A stretch of 44,742 bases of DNA from Bacillota bacterium (GCA_012839115.1 DUNX01000031.1:1-44742); one strand, 5' to 3'; counted from the first letter of the stretch, positions 24,071 through 32,264 are shown. Numbers and translations are program-made. The notes: generated from the sequence alone by a model not told the origin.

Positions 24071-24499
24071 TCACAGGTTGCTTAATTCTTCATCCGAAAG
24101 CAACTTATAGCCTTTTCCCCGCAGCGCTCCTTCGGCTTGAGGGTATTTTTCCGCCTCAATCACCAGGGCCGCCTGTTTTCCCCTTTCGATGACAAAACCG
24201 TAACAGTCTTCCAGGTTGATCTCATTTTCCGCCAGGACCTGAAGAAGATCGTGCATGGCGCCGGGTTTATCCGGAAGCAGGATGATAAGGATCCGGCGTT
24301 TGGAGACGGTGATGTTCTGCTCCTGTAAGGCGTTATATGCCGTTTCGCCCTTATCCACCAGAAACTTGGCCACCCCGAACTCCCCGGCACTGGCCAAGGA
24401 GACGGCTCTGATATTAACCGCATGATCCGCCAGGATTTTTGTGATCCGCTCCAGTTTTCCCGGGCGGTTCTCCATGAAGATTGACAGGTGGTAAGCCAT
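24071..24499 (-). CDS. Tandem ACT-domain protein
   Basis: The 142-residue product consists of two ACT domains (about 4-65 and 72-130), which are small ligand-binding modules for amino acids. ENRPGKLERITKILADHAVNIRAVSLA and LPDKPGAMHDLLQVLAENEINLEDCYG carry the Gly-rich turns of the fold. Proteins of this type are typically found next to phenylacetate-CoA ligase in anaerobes, as here. It probably regulates or senses aromatic amino acid breakdown. ATG 24499 is chosen after gaggggg; the frame extends to 24544, overlapping paaK. It is the second gene of a two-gene operon. Confidence 0.88.
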   Translation of the reverse strand: MAYHLSIFMENRPGKLERITKILADHAVNIRAVSLASAGEFGVAKFLVDKGETAYNALQEQNITVSKRRILIILLPDKPGAMHDLLQVLAENEINLEDCYGFVIERGKQAALVIEAEKYPQAEGALRGKGYKLLSDEELSNL

Positions 24500-24518
24500 G
24501 CCCACACCCCCTCTGTAA

Positions 24519-25799
24519 TTAATTCTCTCTCTTGTCGAAAACACGTTTTGCCTTCCCTTCCCAGACCGGAAGGGAACCGGGCTCAGCCAGTTGGACCGTG
24601 GGAGTAACGAGAATCTCTGCTTTCAGTTCTTCTGTAATCCGTTCTTGCAGACCGGTTAGGCTGGAAAGGGTTCCTTCAAAGATCTCCCGCTCCACTTCGA
24701 CCTTGACATAGAGTTTGTCCATGAAATTCTCGGTTTTTATTTCGATCAGGTAGTTTTTCCCCACCCCCGGAATCTTCATGATGGCCTTTTCGATCTGGAT
24801 CGGGAAGAGGTTGACACCGTTAATGATCAGCATGTCATCGGCTCTCCCCTTGATCCGGGCGATCCGTTTATGGACCCTTCCGCACTGGCACCGGCCCGGG
24901 ATGATGCTGGTCAAATCACCGGTCCGGTAACGCAGCAGCGGCATGGCTTCTTTCTGTAGAGTGGTGAGGACCAGTTCGCCTTCTTCGCCGTCGGGAACCG
25001 CTTCGCCGGTCTCCGGGTTGATCACCTCTACGAAATAGCGGTCTTCCCAGATATGCATACCGTCCTGGTAGGGGCATTCAAAGCCCACCCCCGGCCCGCA
25101 CATCTCGGAGAGCCCGTAGGAGTTGTAGGCTTTAACGCCGTAAAGCTCTTCAATTTGGCGGCGTAACTCTTCGCTGTGGGGTTCCGAGCCGATGAGAAAG
25201 ATCCGTAATTTGGTATCCTTCTTCGGGTCAAGACCCATCTCTTCAAAGACGGAAAAAAGGCGCAGGGCATAACTGGGGAGAATATGGACGACGGTTGTCC
25301 CGAAGGTTTGCATAAACCAAATCTGCCGCCTGCTGTTGCCCGGGCCGATGGGAATGGTCAGCGCCCCGAGCTTTTCGGCGCCATACTGGAAACCCAGGCC
25401 GCCGGTGAAAAGCCCGTACCCCATGGTGTTTTGGAAGACGTCCTGCTTGCGGACGCCCACCATATACAGGCAACGGGCCACCTGATCCGTCCATTTTTCA
25501 AGATCGTCCACTGTATGGAAAACGACCGTAGGGTTGCCCGTAGTTCCGGAGGAAGAATGCAGCCGGACCGCTTCCGACAGGTCCGTACGTAAAAAGCCGT
25601 AGGGAAAATGGTCCCGCAAGTCCTGCTTTTTCGTAAAAGGAACGGTAGCAAAGGCTTGCAGGGACTTAACTTCCTTAACCGGAAGGTTACGGTAAAAAGG
25701 AGCTCCGGCGGCCTTGGATAAGGTCTCGTTGAGGAACCGTAGTTGCATTTCTTTTATAGCCCCTTCTTCCATGGTTTCAACAGTTTTATCCCAAAACAT
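24519..25799 (-). CDS. paaK: Phenylacetate-CoA ligase
   Basis: The enzyme is a member of the adenylate-forming family that activates phenylacetate (or related aryl acids) with ATP and CoA. The phosphate-binding motif SSSGTTGNPTV is at about residue 82-92. YNSYGLSEMCGPG, the hinge region RYRTGDL and the C-terminal KGRADDMLIINGVNLFP are all typical of PaaK. The 426-residue length is normal. The start follows gggagga. In anaerobes such genes usually sit with indolepyruvate:ferredoxin oxidoreductase; those genes are not here. Its role in the cell could be formation or use of aryl-CoA during amino acid fermentation. Confidence 0.92.
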   Translation of the reverse strand: MFWDKTVETMEEGAIKEMQLRFLNETLSKAAGAPFYRNLPVKEVKSLQAFATVPFTKKQDLRDHFPYGFLRTDLSEAVRLHSSSGTTGNPTVVFHTVDDLEKWTDQVARCLYMVGVRKQDVFQNTMGYGLFTGGLGFQYGAEKLGALTIPIGPGNSRRQIWFMQTFGTTVVHILPSYALRLFSVFEEMGLDPKKDTKLRIFLIGSEPHSEELRRQIEELYGVKAYNSYGLSEMCGPGVGFECPYQDGMHIWEDRYFVEVINPETGEAVPDGEEGELVLTTLQKEAMPLLRYRTGDLTSIIPGRCQCGRVHKRIARIKGRADDMLIINGVNLFPIQIEKAIMKIPGVGKNYLIEIKTENFMDKLYVKVEVEREIFEGTLSSLTGLQERITEELKAEILVTPTVQLAEPGSLPVWEGKAKRVFDKREN

Positions 25800-25896
25800 C
25801 TACCATCCTCCCTTTTCACTTATGATAAACCCGGTTTGTTCAAGACCCGTGTCTCACCCTATTTTATCATAATTTTATCATAAATCACGCGGGGCG

Positions 25897-25956
25897 GTAA
25901 AAAAAGTGAATTCGCAGTAGAAAAAGTAGATTCTCCGTAGAAAAAGTGGCTCGCGG
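25897..25956. repeat. Three 20-bp tandem units upstream of veg
   Basis: Units starting at 25897, 25917 and 25937 share gta(g/a)aaaaagt and differ in their last nine bases. Just to the left attttatcat is repeated twice (25861-25880). They lie between the divergent paaK and veg genes, about 45 bp before the veg promoter. Confidence 0.75.
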
Positions 25957-25999
25957 AAGGTTTCTTTCCGGGGCGTTTTAAAAAAAATCCAGAAAAATC

Positions 26000-26028
26000 T
26001 TGACAAACGTCAAAGCCTTTGCTATAAT
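26000..26028 (+). promoter_or_regulatory. Consensus sigma-A promoter of veg
   Basis: TTGACA (26000-26005), a 17-bp spacer and TATAAT (26023-26028): a perfect consensus promoter. The Bacillus veg promoter is likewise one of the strongest known vegetative promoters. The leader is about 70 bases. Confidence 0.92.
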
Positions 26029-26105
26029 TTAAAATTTATTTCTTGACTAACAGGACAACCTGTGGTATCCTTATTAAAGGATGGTATAAAGGAAGGTGAA
26101 AAGGA

Positions 26106-26378
26106 ATGTCTAGACAGGCGCCGAATATTCTGGAGAAAATCAGGGAGGATCTGAACGATTTCGTCGGGCAGGAGATCTACCTGCGGGCGAATAGAGGCCG
26201 CAAAAAGATCTTTGAAGTCACCGGTGTGCTTGAGCAAACCTACCCTAAAGTCTTTGTGGTCAGTTTCCGGGAACGGCAGGTGGAACGGAGGGTTTCTTAC
26301 AGCTACGCCGATTTGCTTACGAAAACCGTGGAGATTTCTGTCGGTGACACGCCCATTGGGGTACAGGCCACCGGCTGA
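26106..26378 (+). CDS. veg: Veg family protein
   Basis: The 90-residue product matches the Veg family, small beta-rich proteins with an SH3-like fold (VGQEIYLRANRGRKKIFEVTGVLEQTYPKVFVV is diagnostic). In Bacillus Veg affects biofilm matrix gene expression; its biochemical role is unclear. ATG 26106 follows ggaaggtgaaaagg. It is a single-gene transcript bounded by a consensus promoter and a terminator, as expected for an abundant small protein. Confidence 0.93.
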   Translation: MSRQAPNILEKIREDLNDFVGQEIYLRANRGRKKIFEVTGVLEQTYPKVFVVSFRERQVERRVSYSYADLLTKTVEISVGDTPIGVQATG

Positions 26379-26397
26379 TTAACTCGGACGATCAAGC

Positions 26398-26430
26398 CCC
26401 GTCTTTTCACCGGGAAAGACGGGATTTTTA
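26398..26430 (+). terminator. Terminator after veg
   Basis: CCCGTCTTT (26398-26406) pairs with AAAGACGGG (26415-26423), followed by ATTTTT. Confidence 0.9.
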
Positions 26431-26513
26431 ATTTCCCCGCTTTTCCCCGCCCGCGTCACGCATGGGCGTACTCCCAAATCTTTACTCTCATTATGAAAGT
26501 TGGAGGCAGTCAA

Positions 26514-27815
26514 TTGCGACGGTTTTGGTTAGGCATTCTTTTGGGATTTTTTCTTTTTTTCCTTCCATCCCCTTCTGCGGCAGACAGTGAGGACCTGCGC
26601 GAGCCGGTTATTATTGTCAAATTGAACATAGAGGAGCCGGTAAATCTGGAACTTTCCGGGCCGGCTAACCTGTTTTATCAGGGAGAAAACGGCTGGATCC
26701 CGGCGCTGGAAGGGTCATTGTCCTCCGGGAAGACCTGGCTCCTTGGGGTGGAAAAGGGGACAATCTTCTTGACTACGGGTGTAGGCGACTGCATCACCTC
26801 CGCTTTTCCCCTGCTTTTTGTTCCGGTGGAACCGGGAAAACCCGTAAAAATCAACGGGCGGCCATACCCCGGTAAAATCGAACTGCGGCCCGGGAACGCT
26901 GTGGGCTTCTTCAACCACACCGGGTTGGAGGATTATGTAGCTGGGGTACTTGCCGGGGAAGTTTATGCCCATTGGGCACCCGCAGCGTTACAAGCGATAG
27001 CAGTGGCCGTCCGCTCTTATACCCTTTTCAACCTGAATCGCCACGGAGAGTTTGATTTTTGCGACCAGGTCCACTGCCAAAAATATCTGGGCTTACCCCA
27101 CGACCCTGCTTTTTCTTCCGCCGTGGGGGCAACCCGGGGTGAGGTTTTAACCTGGGAAGGCCGGGTTATTAACGCGGTTTATCATGCCAGCAGCGGCGGG
27201 TTTACCCAAAATAATGAGGATGTGTGGGAAGGGGAGGCCCTGCCTTACCTGCGTGGAGTGGAGGATTTTGACCAAAACGGGGAAAAGTATCATTGGCAGG
27301 AGAGCTTCTTTTTTTCCGGGGAGGAGCTTGCCGGTAAACTAGGGCTAAACGGCAACGGGACTTTGGAGATTTTCCCGGTTACCGCCAGGGAGAAGGGGTT
27401 TTCCGGGCTCGGTTTTCGCCGTGTTAAAGAGGGCGGGGAAATGGTGGTCCGTTATGAGACCATTCGCCGTCTACTCCGGTTACCCGGGCCGAACTTCCGT
27501 TTTTACAAGGTTAAAACAGAAGAGCTTATCGCAGCCGCCGGCAGGCTGGAGGAATTGGCTTTAGGCAGGGGAATGGAGTTTAGCGGGAAAGTCTCTTTGG
27601 AGGCCAAGCTCCGTATGGTCCTTCCGGTTGAGGAAATCCGCGGGCGTACTCTGATCGGTCCGGGGGAGGGGATCCTGGTGATCGGGCGCGGCGCCGGTCA
27701 CGGCGTCGGCCTTAGCCAGTGGGGCGCCCGGGCTTTGGCGGGAAAAGGCTATGACTACCGGGGGATTCTAAACCATTATTACGGGGAAAAAATCCGCATC
27801 CATAAGGAATATTAG
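26514..27815 (+). CDS. spoIID: SpoIID/LytB-domain lytic transglycosylase
   Basis: SpoIID-family enzymes cleave denuded peptidoglycan during engulfment. The 433-residue protein has an N-terminal membrane or signal helix (about 4-22). The SpoIID domain contains LEDYVAGVLAGEV, whose last Glu is the likely catalytic residue, then AVAVRSYTLF, YHASSGGFTQNNEDVW and the C-terminal GRGAGHGVGLSQWGARAL motif. TTG 26514 is chosen because ggagg (26502-26506) lies 7 bases upstream; ATG 26493 in the same frame has no such signal. Whether it is SpoIID itself or the SpoIID-like LytB paralogue cannot be decided: spoIIQ, spoIIM and spoIIP are not nearby. Confidence 0.88.
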   Translation: MRRFWLGILLGFFLFFLPSPSAADSEDLREPVIIVKLNIEEPVNLELSGPANLFYQGENGWIPALEGSLSSGKTWLLGVEKGTIFLTTGVGDCITSAFPLLFVPVEPGKPVKINGRPYPGKIELRPGNAVGFFNHTGLEDYVAGVLAGEVYAHWAPAALQAIAVAVRSYTLFNLNRHGEFDFCDQVHCQKYLGLPHDPAFSSAVGATRGEVLTWEGRVINAVYHASSGGFTQNNEDVWEGEALPYLRGVEDFDQNGEKYHWQESFFFSGEELAGKLGLNGNGTLEIFPVTAREKGFSGLGFRRVKEGGEMVVRYETIRRLLRLPGPNFRFYKVKTEELIAAAGRLEELALGRGMEFSGKVSLEAKLRMVLPVEEIRGRTLIGPGEGILVIGRGAGHGVGLSQWGARALAGKGYDYRGILNHYYGEKIRIHKEY

Positions 27816-27837
27816 GAGTCCCAGTCCACAGACGGCC

Positions 27838-27868
27838 AGGCCAAAAGGGCCAGAGGCCTTATTTTTTG
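27838..27868 (+). terminator. Terminator between the converging spoIID-type gene and splB
   Basis: AGGCC (27838-27842) pairs with GGCCT (27855-27859), followed by TATTTTTT. The region is also flanked by an 8-bp inverted repeat, GGAGTCCC (27815-27822) and GGGACTCC (27890-27897). Confidence 0.6.
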
Positions 27869-27899
27869 CGGCAGATATGGCGGAGAGCAGGGACTCCGG

Positions 27900-28922
27900 T
27901 CAAATGAAATATTCGATCACGGCTTTCGGGAAGAACCTGGGGATTTCCCGGCGAAAGAACTCTTCGAGCTCCGCCAGGTGCTCCGGGGGGTAGAGGTATT
28001 TTCCATAGCCACGTTTTCCCCATTTGAATTTGCGCTTTTCTTCCTCCATTTCCAGGCCGGAATCGGGGAAGCGTTCGCTGATTATTTTTTTGGCCCGGGC
28101 AGTAAAACGGTGGGAGATCAGTTCAAAACTGAGTTCCGGGAGACCGGGATCGAGCCGTTCGGCCAGTTCCGTCAAGAGGTAGCGGTAATCTGCCCGCCAG
28201 TTTTCATAGATGAATAAGGGAGCGATAATAAAGCCCAGGGGATAATCGGCGGCCGCCATTTTTCCGGCGGCTTCCAGGCGCTGGGAGAAGCGGGCGGTGC
28301 CCGGTTCAAAACGCTGGATGACCGCGGGAGTATTGAGGCTGAAGCGGAATTTCGTATGATTACGGTGTTCGGCTGTGAGCAGGTTGGAGATGCCGGCGTA
28401 TTTTGTGACCACCCGTAGCCTCCCGTGTTCCTGCCGGCCAAAGAACTCAATGGTTTTTCTTAACGAACCGGTGAGGTGTTCCACGGCCACCGGATCCGAA
28501 GTGCTGGCAGCTTCAAAAGTGGTGATTGCCGGCAGGTTTTTTTCGATATATTTTTCTACGGCATGCAGGATTTCTTCCAGATTTACATAGATTCTGACAT
28601 AGGGTTTTCTCCCTAAGGTAGTGGCGAGGTAACAATAGCGGCAGCCTCCGGGGCAACTGGTTCCCAGGGCGAATTCATAATCTGCCGAAGGCCGGCAGGG
28701 GTTGAGGGTAAGGGTCCTCTTCACCCCGACAACAAGGGTTTTTTTGGCTTCCACAAAGGCCTCACGGGCGGTGGCGCCCGGGATTCCGGTTACCCGGTTG
28801 TGGGAGGTTGTCATTGTGATCGGGGTTTTTCCTGCCCGGAAGTAAGAAAAAAGTTTTTGACCGAGGGGATAATCAAGGGCCTGCGGTTCAAAATAGACCC
28901 GGGCGGGAATAAAATAGGGCAT
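27900..28922 (-). CDS. splB: Spore photoproduct lyase, radical SAM, lacking the usual donor Cys
   Basis: SPL repairs the thymine dimer 5-thyminyl-5,6-dihydrothymine in germinating spores. The radical SAM motif CPGGCRYC (Cys90, Cys94, Cys97) binds the 4Fe-4S cluster. The SHRFT, EEKRKFKWG and C-terminal KAVIEYF segments match SplB throughout its 340 residues. The Cys141 of the Bacillus enzyme, in its FEASCTSD motif, gives back the hydrogen atom. Here the aligned motif is FEAASTSD, with Ser140 (AGC). An extra Cys76 in NPCRPSADY lies ahead of the cluster and might take over. This may be a trait of a clostridial subfamily. ATG 28922 follows aggaga on the minus strand. Confidence 0.93.
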   Translation of the reverse strand: MPYFIPARVYFEPQALDYPLGQKLFSYFRAGKTPITMTTSHNRVTGIPGATAREAFVEAKKTLVVGVKRTLTLNPCRPSADYEFALGTSCPGGCRYCYLATTLGRKPYVRIYVNLEEILHAVEKYIEKNLPAITTFEAASTSDPVAVEHLTGSLRKTIEFFGRQEHGRLRVVTKYAGISNLLTAEHRNHTKFRFSLNTPAVIQRFEPGTARFSQRLEAAGKMAAADYPLGFIIAPLFIYENWRADYRYLLTELAERLDPGLPELSFELISHRFTARAKKIISERFPDSGLEMEEEKRKFKWGKRGYGKYLYPPEHLAELEEFFRREIPRFFPKAVIEYFI

Positions 28923-29115
28923 GGTTTTTCTCCTGTGTCGTGCGGTTTTCTATCCATCCTGTATCTTTATTTTTCCCTGCTGCGGGCAGGGCCATGCAGG
29001 CAAGCAGGGGACCGGGGAGAGAACCGCGAACGGTAATAAGTAACAACAGGAGCAATGGGAGAACGGAAGAAACGGGCAGCAAGGTGAGGAACGGAAGCAA
29101 CAGGAACAACAGGAC
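28923..29115. other. Purine-rich intergenic region before the heptamer array
   Basis: It lies between divergent splB and murB. It is rich in ggaa, caac and aggaac motifs that look like decayed versions of the following 7-bp array. Open frames on both strands across it are by-products of the repeats. I could not find a clear promoter for either gene. Confidence 0.5.
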
Positions 29116-29244
29116 GAGCAACGAGCAACGAGCAACGAGCAACGAGCGACGAGCAACGAGCAACGAGTAGCGAGCGACGAGCGACGAGCAACGAGTAGCG
29201 AGTAGCGACGAGCAACGAGCAACGAGCAACGAGCAACGAGCGAC
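29116..29244. repeat. Heptanucleotide tandem array just upstream of murB
   Basis: About eighteen copies of a 7-bp unit run head to tail. GAGCAAC dominates, with GAGCGAC and GAGTAGC variants and one 3-base partial unit. Variants occur in an order that is itself partly repeated. The array ends directly before gaggtggga, the ribosome binding site of murB. A change in copy number would alter the leader but not the murB frame. Confidence 0.95.
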
Positions 29245-29257
29245 GAGGTGGGAGTTA

Positions 29258-30178
29258 TTGGCACGTGAATGGCGGGAAAGAATGGTCGAAGAGTTACAGT
29301 TAAAAGAGTACGTCTTCGATCTTCCCATGTCCAAAATAACATCATTCCGTGTGGGCGGCCCCGCCGATTTGGTTGTGGAGGCGGCTACCCATGAGGAATT
29401 GGCAACGGTGATTGAATACTGCCGCCGGGAAGAGATTCCCTGGTTGTTGGTGGCGAGGGGCACAAACCTGCTGGTCAGGGATGGAGGGATCCGCGGGGTG
29501 GTGGTCCGGTTAGGCCGGGGCTTCCAGGAGATCAAGGTTTGGGAGAACAACCTCTTGGCCGGGGCCGGTGTTGCTCTAAGCCGGCTGGCGGAAGCGGCTG
29601 CTGTTGCCGGTCTTTCCGGGTTGGAGTTTGCTTCCGGGATCCCCGGTAGTGTCGGTGGGGCCGTTTTTATGAATGCCGGGGCCTACGGTGGCGAAATCGG
29701 GCAACTTATTACCGGGGCCTCCTTGTACCAGCCCGGCGCCGGCTTTATCCGCCGGACCCGGGAGGAACTTGGTTTTGCCTACCGCCGGAGCCGGCTGCAG
29801 GACGAAGGGGAGATTCTCCTGGACGCGCAATTTTTACTGATTCCAGGGGAAGAAGCGGAGATCCGGGCGAAGATGGCGGAGTTGAACAGGAGGCGGAAGG
29901 AGAAGCAACCACTGGAATTTCCCAGCGCCGGTAGTATTTTTAAACGGCCGCCGGGGGCATTTGCCGGCCGGCTGATCGAGGCGGCCGGGTTGAAAGGGGT
30001 CAGAATCGGTGATGCGCAGGTAGCGGAGAAACACGCCGGTTTTATTATCAACCGCGGGCAGGCGACAGCCCGGGAGATCCTGTCCCTTATCAACCGGGTT
30101 AAGGAGGAAGTCTACCAAAAATCCGGGATTCTCCTGGAGACAGAGGTGAGAGTGGTGGGAGAAGAGAAAGAGGAATAA
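29258..30178 (+). CDS. murB: UDP-N-acetylenolpyruvoylglucosamine reductase
   Basis: MurB is a cytoplasmic flavoenzyme that reduces enolpyruvyl-UDP-GlcNAc to UDP-MurNAc. FAD-binding motifs TSFRVGGPAD and ARGTNLLVRDGG are at about 30-39 and 68-79. GLEFASGIPGSVGGAVFMNAGAYG is diagnostic, SAGSIFKRP carries the catalytic Ser, and a C-terminal Glu lies in LLETEVRVVG. The 306-residue length and the missing C-terminal insertion mark a type II enzyme. TTG 29258 follows gaggtggga; ATG 29282 inside is less well supported. Confidence 0.95.
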   Translation: MAREWRERMVEELQLKEYVFDLPMSKITSFRVGGPADLVVEAATHEELATVIEYCRREEIPWLLVARGTNLLVRDGGIRGVVVRLGRGFQEIKVWENNLLAGAGVALSRLAEAAAVAGLSGLEFASGIPGSVGGAVFMNAGAYGGEIGQLITGASLYQPGAGFIRRTREELGFAYRRSRLQDEGEILLDAQFLLIPGEEAEIRAKMAELNRRRKEKQPLEFPSAGSIFKRPPGAFAGRLIEAAGLKGVRIGDAQVAEKHAGFIINRGQATAREILSLINRVKEEVYQKSGILLETEVRVVGEEKEE

Positions 30179-30250
30179 AGTTCCGGCAGGAAAAAGATAA
30201 CTTCCGGGCGAATTAGAACCAAAAAACCACTGTTTTTCCAGGAGGAACTA

Positions 30251-31288
30251 ATGGCCCGGTTCAGAAATTTCTCTTTCTGCTCCAAGTTCATTCCCATTTT
30301 TCTTTTGGGTTTTCTCTTTTTCGCCGTCAATTCCCCTTTTGCCGCCGCCAAGCCACAGGAGCCGGTATGCCTGTTGCCTGAGGAATATGATGTGTGGGGC
30401 TGCGATTGGGGGAAAAACGGCAGGATTGTTTTTTCCGGAAAACTTGAGGGTGAGGAGGCCGAGAAAACCCGGCTTTGGCTATGCCGACCGGGAACGGACA
30501 GTGAACCCTTGCATTGGACAGGAACAGGGTCCCTGATGGACTTCTCGCCCCGCTGGTCGCCGCAGGGGGACGGCGTGGTAATGGTCCGCAGAAGCCCGGA
30601 ATCGGTGACCGGGGAGGGGACGGCTTCTTCGATTTGGTGGAAGGCTTATCCGTCGGGAGAAGGACGCCGGTTGACGTCCGGGCCTTGGGACCGGGATCCC
30701 GCCTGGTCGCCGCAGGGGGAATCGGTGGTCTTTGTCCGGGGGGACGGGCCTTTCTTTTCTTCCCTTGCGGTAATACCAAAAGAAGGCGGGGAAGCCACCC
30801 AGTTAACCTCCTTTAAGGAAGGGTTTATTACCGCTCCGGTCTGGGCCGGCGCCAGGATTTATTTTACCCGCCTGGAACTGGAGCCGGTAGAGATCTCCCT
30901 GCCGTCAGCAGAAAGCAGCGGGGACGCGCGCTTTCGCAGTTATAAAATTGGCAAAGGCGGGATCTGGTACCTGGATCTGGCGACCGGGGAAGAAAAACCA
31001 CTGATTGTTGATGAGCATGACAACCGGTATTCCGCAGTCTCTCCCAACGGCCGTTACCTTGCCTTTGTTTCCACGGGAGGAATAACCCTTGACAAACGTA
31101 AACCCCACCGGGACCGGGCCGGTTTGTTTGTTTTTGATCTGGAGACCGGCCGCAGACACCTGGTGGCCGAAGGAGTCAACAGTAACGGCGCGGCGCCGGT
31201 TTGGAGCCCGGACGGGAAAAAATTGGTCTTTTTTAGCTTTCGCCGGAAGCGCCCGGCGATGTGGGTGACGAATTGGGAGGCAAAATAG
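30251..31288 (+). CDS. Secreted PD40/TolB-like beta-propeller protein
   Basis: The 345-residue product has a signal peptide (hydrophobic core at about 12-30) and at least four WD40-like PD40 repeats with the pattern xPxWSPxGxxxVF: SPRWSPQGDGVV, DPAWSPQGESVV, YSAVSPNGRYLAF and APVWSPDGKKLVF. This gives a six-bladed propeller of the TolB/Dpp type. No protease domain follows, so it is probably a binding protein outside the membrane. Its partner is unknown. ATG 30251 follows aggaggaacta. It ends one base before birA, so the two are co-transcribed, with no obvious functional link. Confidence 0.8.
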   Translation: MARFRNFSFCSKFIPIFLLGFLFFAVNSPFAAAKPQEPVCLLPEEYDVWGCDWGKNGRIVFSGKLEGEEAEKTRLWLCRPGTDSEPLHWTGTGSLMDFSPRWSPQGDGVVMVRRSPESVTGEGTASSIWWKAYPSGEGRRLTSGPWDRDPAWSPQGESVVFVRGDGPFFSSLAVIPKEGGEATQLTSFKEGFITAPVWAGARIYFTRLELEPVEISLPSAESSGDARFRSYKIGKGGIWYLDLATGEEKPLIVDEHDNRYSAVSPNGRYLAFVSTGGITLDKRKPHRDRAGLFVFDLETGRRHLVAEGVNSNGAAPVWSPDGKKLVFFSFRRKRPAMWVTNWEAK

Positions 31289-32134
31289 ATGTCCAATCCG
31301 GAGCGGGGGTATAGGCTGGACCGGCTTTACCCCTGGGAGGTACAGAAGGGGCTCTCCACCCGCTTTGCCGGGCATTGGATCGAGTATTACGAAGAACTCC
31401 CTTCCACCAACCAGCGGGCGCGGGAATTGGCGGCGACAAGCCCGCCGGAGGGCCTGCTTGTTTTGGCGGAAAAGCAAACAGCCGGCCGGGGGAGGTTGGG
31501 CCGCAGCTGGTTTTCGCCGGCAGGTGCGGGGATCTGGATGACCTTACTGTTAAAGCCACCGGTCTTTCCCCCGGGAGAGTTACCCAAAGTGACGTTACTG
31601 GCGGCAGCCGCTGTGGCCAGGGCAATCAGTGCCGAGGCAGAACTGACGCCCCTGGTTAAATGGCCGAATGATCTCTATCTGGATAACCGGAAAATTGCGG
31701 GTGTTCTGGCTGAAACCGCCGGGAAGGCGGGCAGCCCATGGGAATATTTGCTCTTGGGGATCGGAATCAATGTCAATCAGGTTTCTACAGATTTTCCCGG
31801 CGATCTCCGGCAGAAGGCCGGTTCGCTCCGGCTGAGCCTGGGCGCGCCTGTGGACAGAGGGGTTCTTCTCCGGCGTTGCCTGGCGGTGCTGGAGGAAGAG
31901 TATGTTTATGCCTGTGAAAAGGGGTTTGTGCGGGCTTTGGCCTATTGCCGGCAATACTCGTTCATCCTGGGAAGGCATGTCGAGGTAAGAGACGGCGACC
32001 GGCGTTACCGGGGAAAAGCCGTGGCCATCCGGGATGACGGCCGCCTGGAACTACTGGTGGATGAAGGGGGGAAAACGGTGGGTATTGCAGCCGGGGAGGT
32101 CAGTTGTTTATCCCGCACGGGCAAAGAGGCATAG
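31289..32134 (+). CDS. birA: Biotin-protein ligase without the DNA-binding domain
   Basis: BirA activates biotin with ATP and attaches it to carboxylase carrier proteins. The catalytic domain is complete: STNQRARELA, GRGRLGRSW (biotinyl-AMP loop) at about 68-76, KWPNDLYLDNRKIAGVLAE and GIGINVNQ, then the C-terminal SH3-like domain. The N-terminus starts MSNPERGYRLDRLYPWEVQKGL. GYRL corresponds to the end of the winged-helix domain and hinge in the Bacillus enzyme, so about 60 residues of the DNA-binding domain are missing. It would then be a pure ligase without repressor function. No coding sequence for the lost part is seen upstream, where the propeller gene ends. Confidence 0.92.
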   Translation: MSNPERGYRLDRLYPWEVQKGLSTRFAGHWIEYYEELPSTNQRARELAATSPPEGLLVLAEKQTAGRGRLGRSWFSPAGAGIWMTLLLKPPVFPPGELPKVTLLAAAAVARAISAEAELTPLVKWPNDLYLDNRKIAGVLAETAGKAGSPWEYLLLGIGINVNQVSTDFPGDLRQKAGSLRLSLGAPVDRGVLLRRCLAVLEEEYVYACEKGFVRALAYCRQYSFILGRHVEVRDGDRRYRGKAVAIRDDGRLELLVDEGGKTVGIAAGEVSCLSRTGKEA

Positions 32135-32224
32135 TCCACAAGCCACATTTTTGGGGAATTTTTTGCATCCCCACCCGTTGCAGTATTGACCCTGGTAATC
32201 CGGGAAAGAATAAAAGTGATCTTA

Positions 32225-32264
32225 TTATATATCTTGTAAGCATCTTATATATCTTGTAAGCATC
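32225..32264. repeat. Two perfect 20-bp tandem repeats
   Basis: ttatatatcttgtaagcatc occurs twice without a gap or mismatch (32225-32244 and 32245-32264). It lies in the AT-rich region between birA and the GcvH-like gene, downstream of the small minus-strand open frame. Confidence 0.9.

Noticed and set aside
28923-29010. Forespore sigma-G promoter for splB
   Set aside because: No adequate -35/-10 pair of the sigma-G type with correct spacing was found.
28888-29550. Long minus-strand open frame across the heptamer array with RCSLLVA-type repeats
   Set aside because: The heptamer array keeps several frames open on both strands. The frame overlaps splB and murB coding sequence and lacks a start signal.
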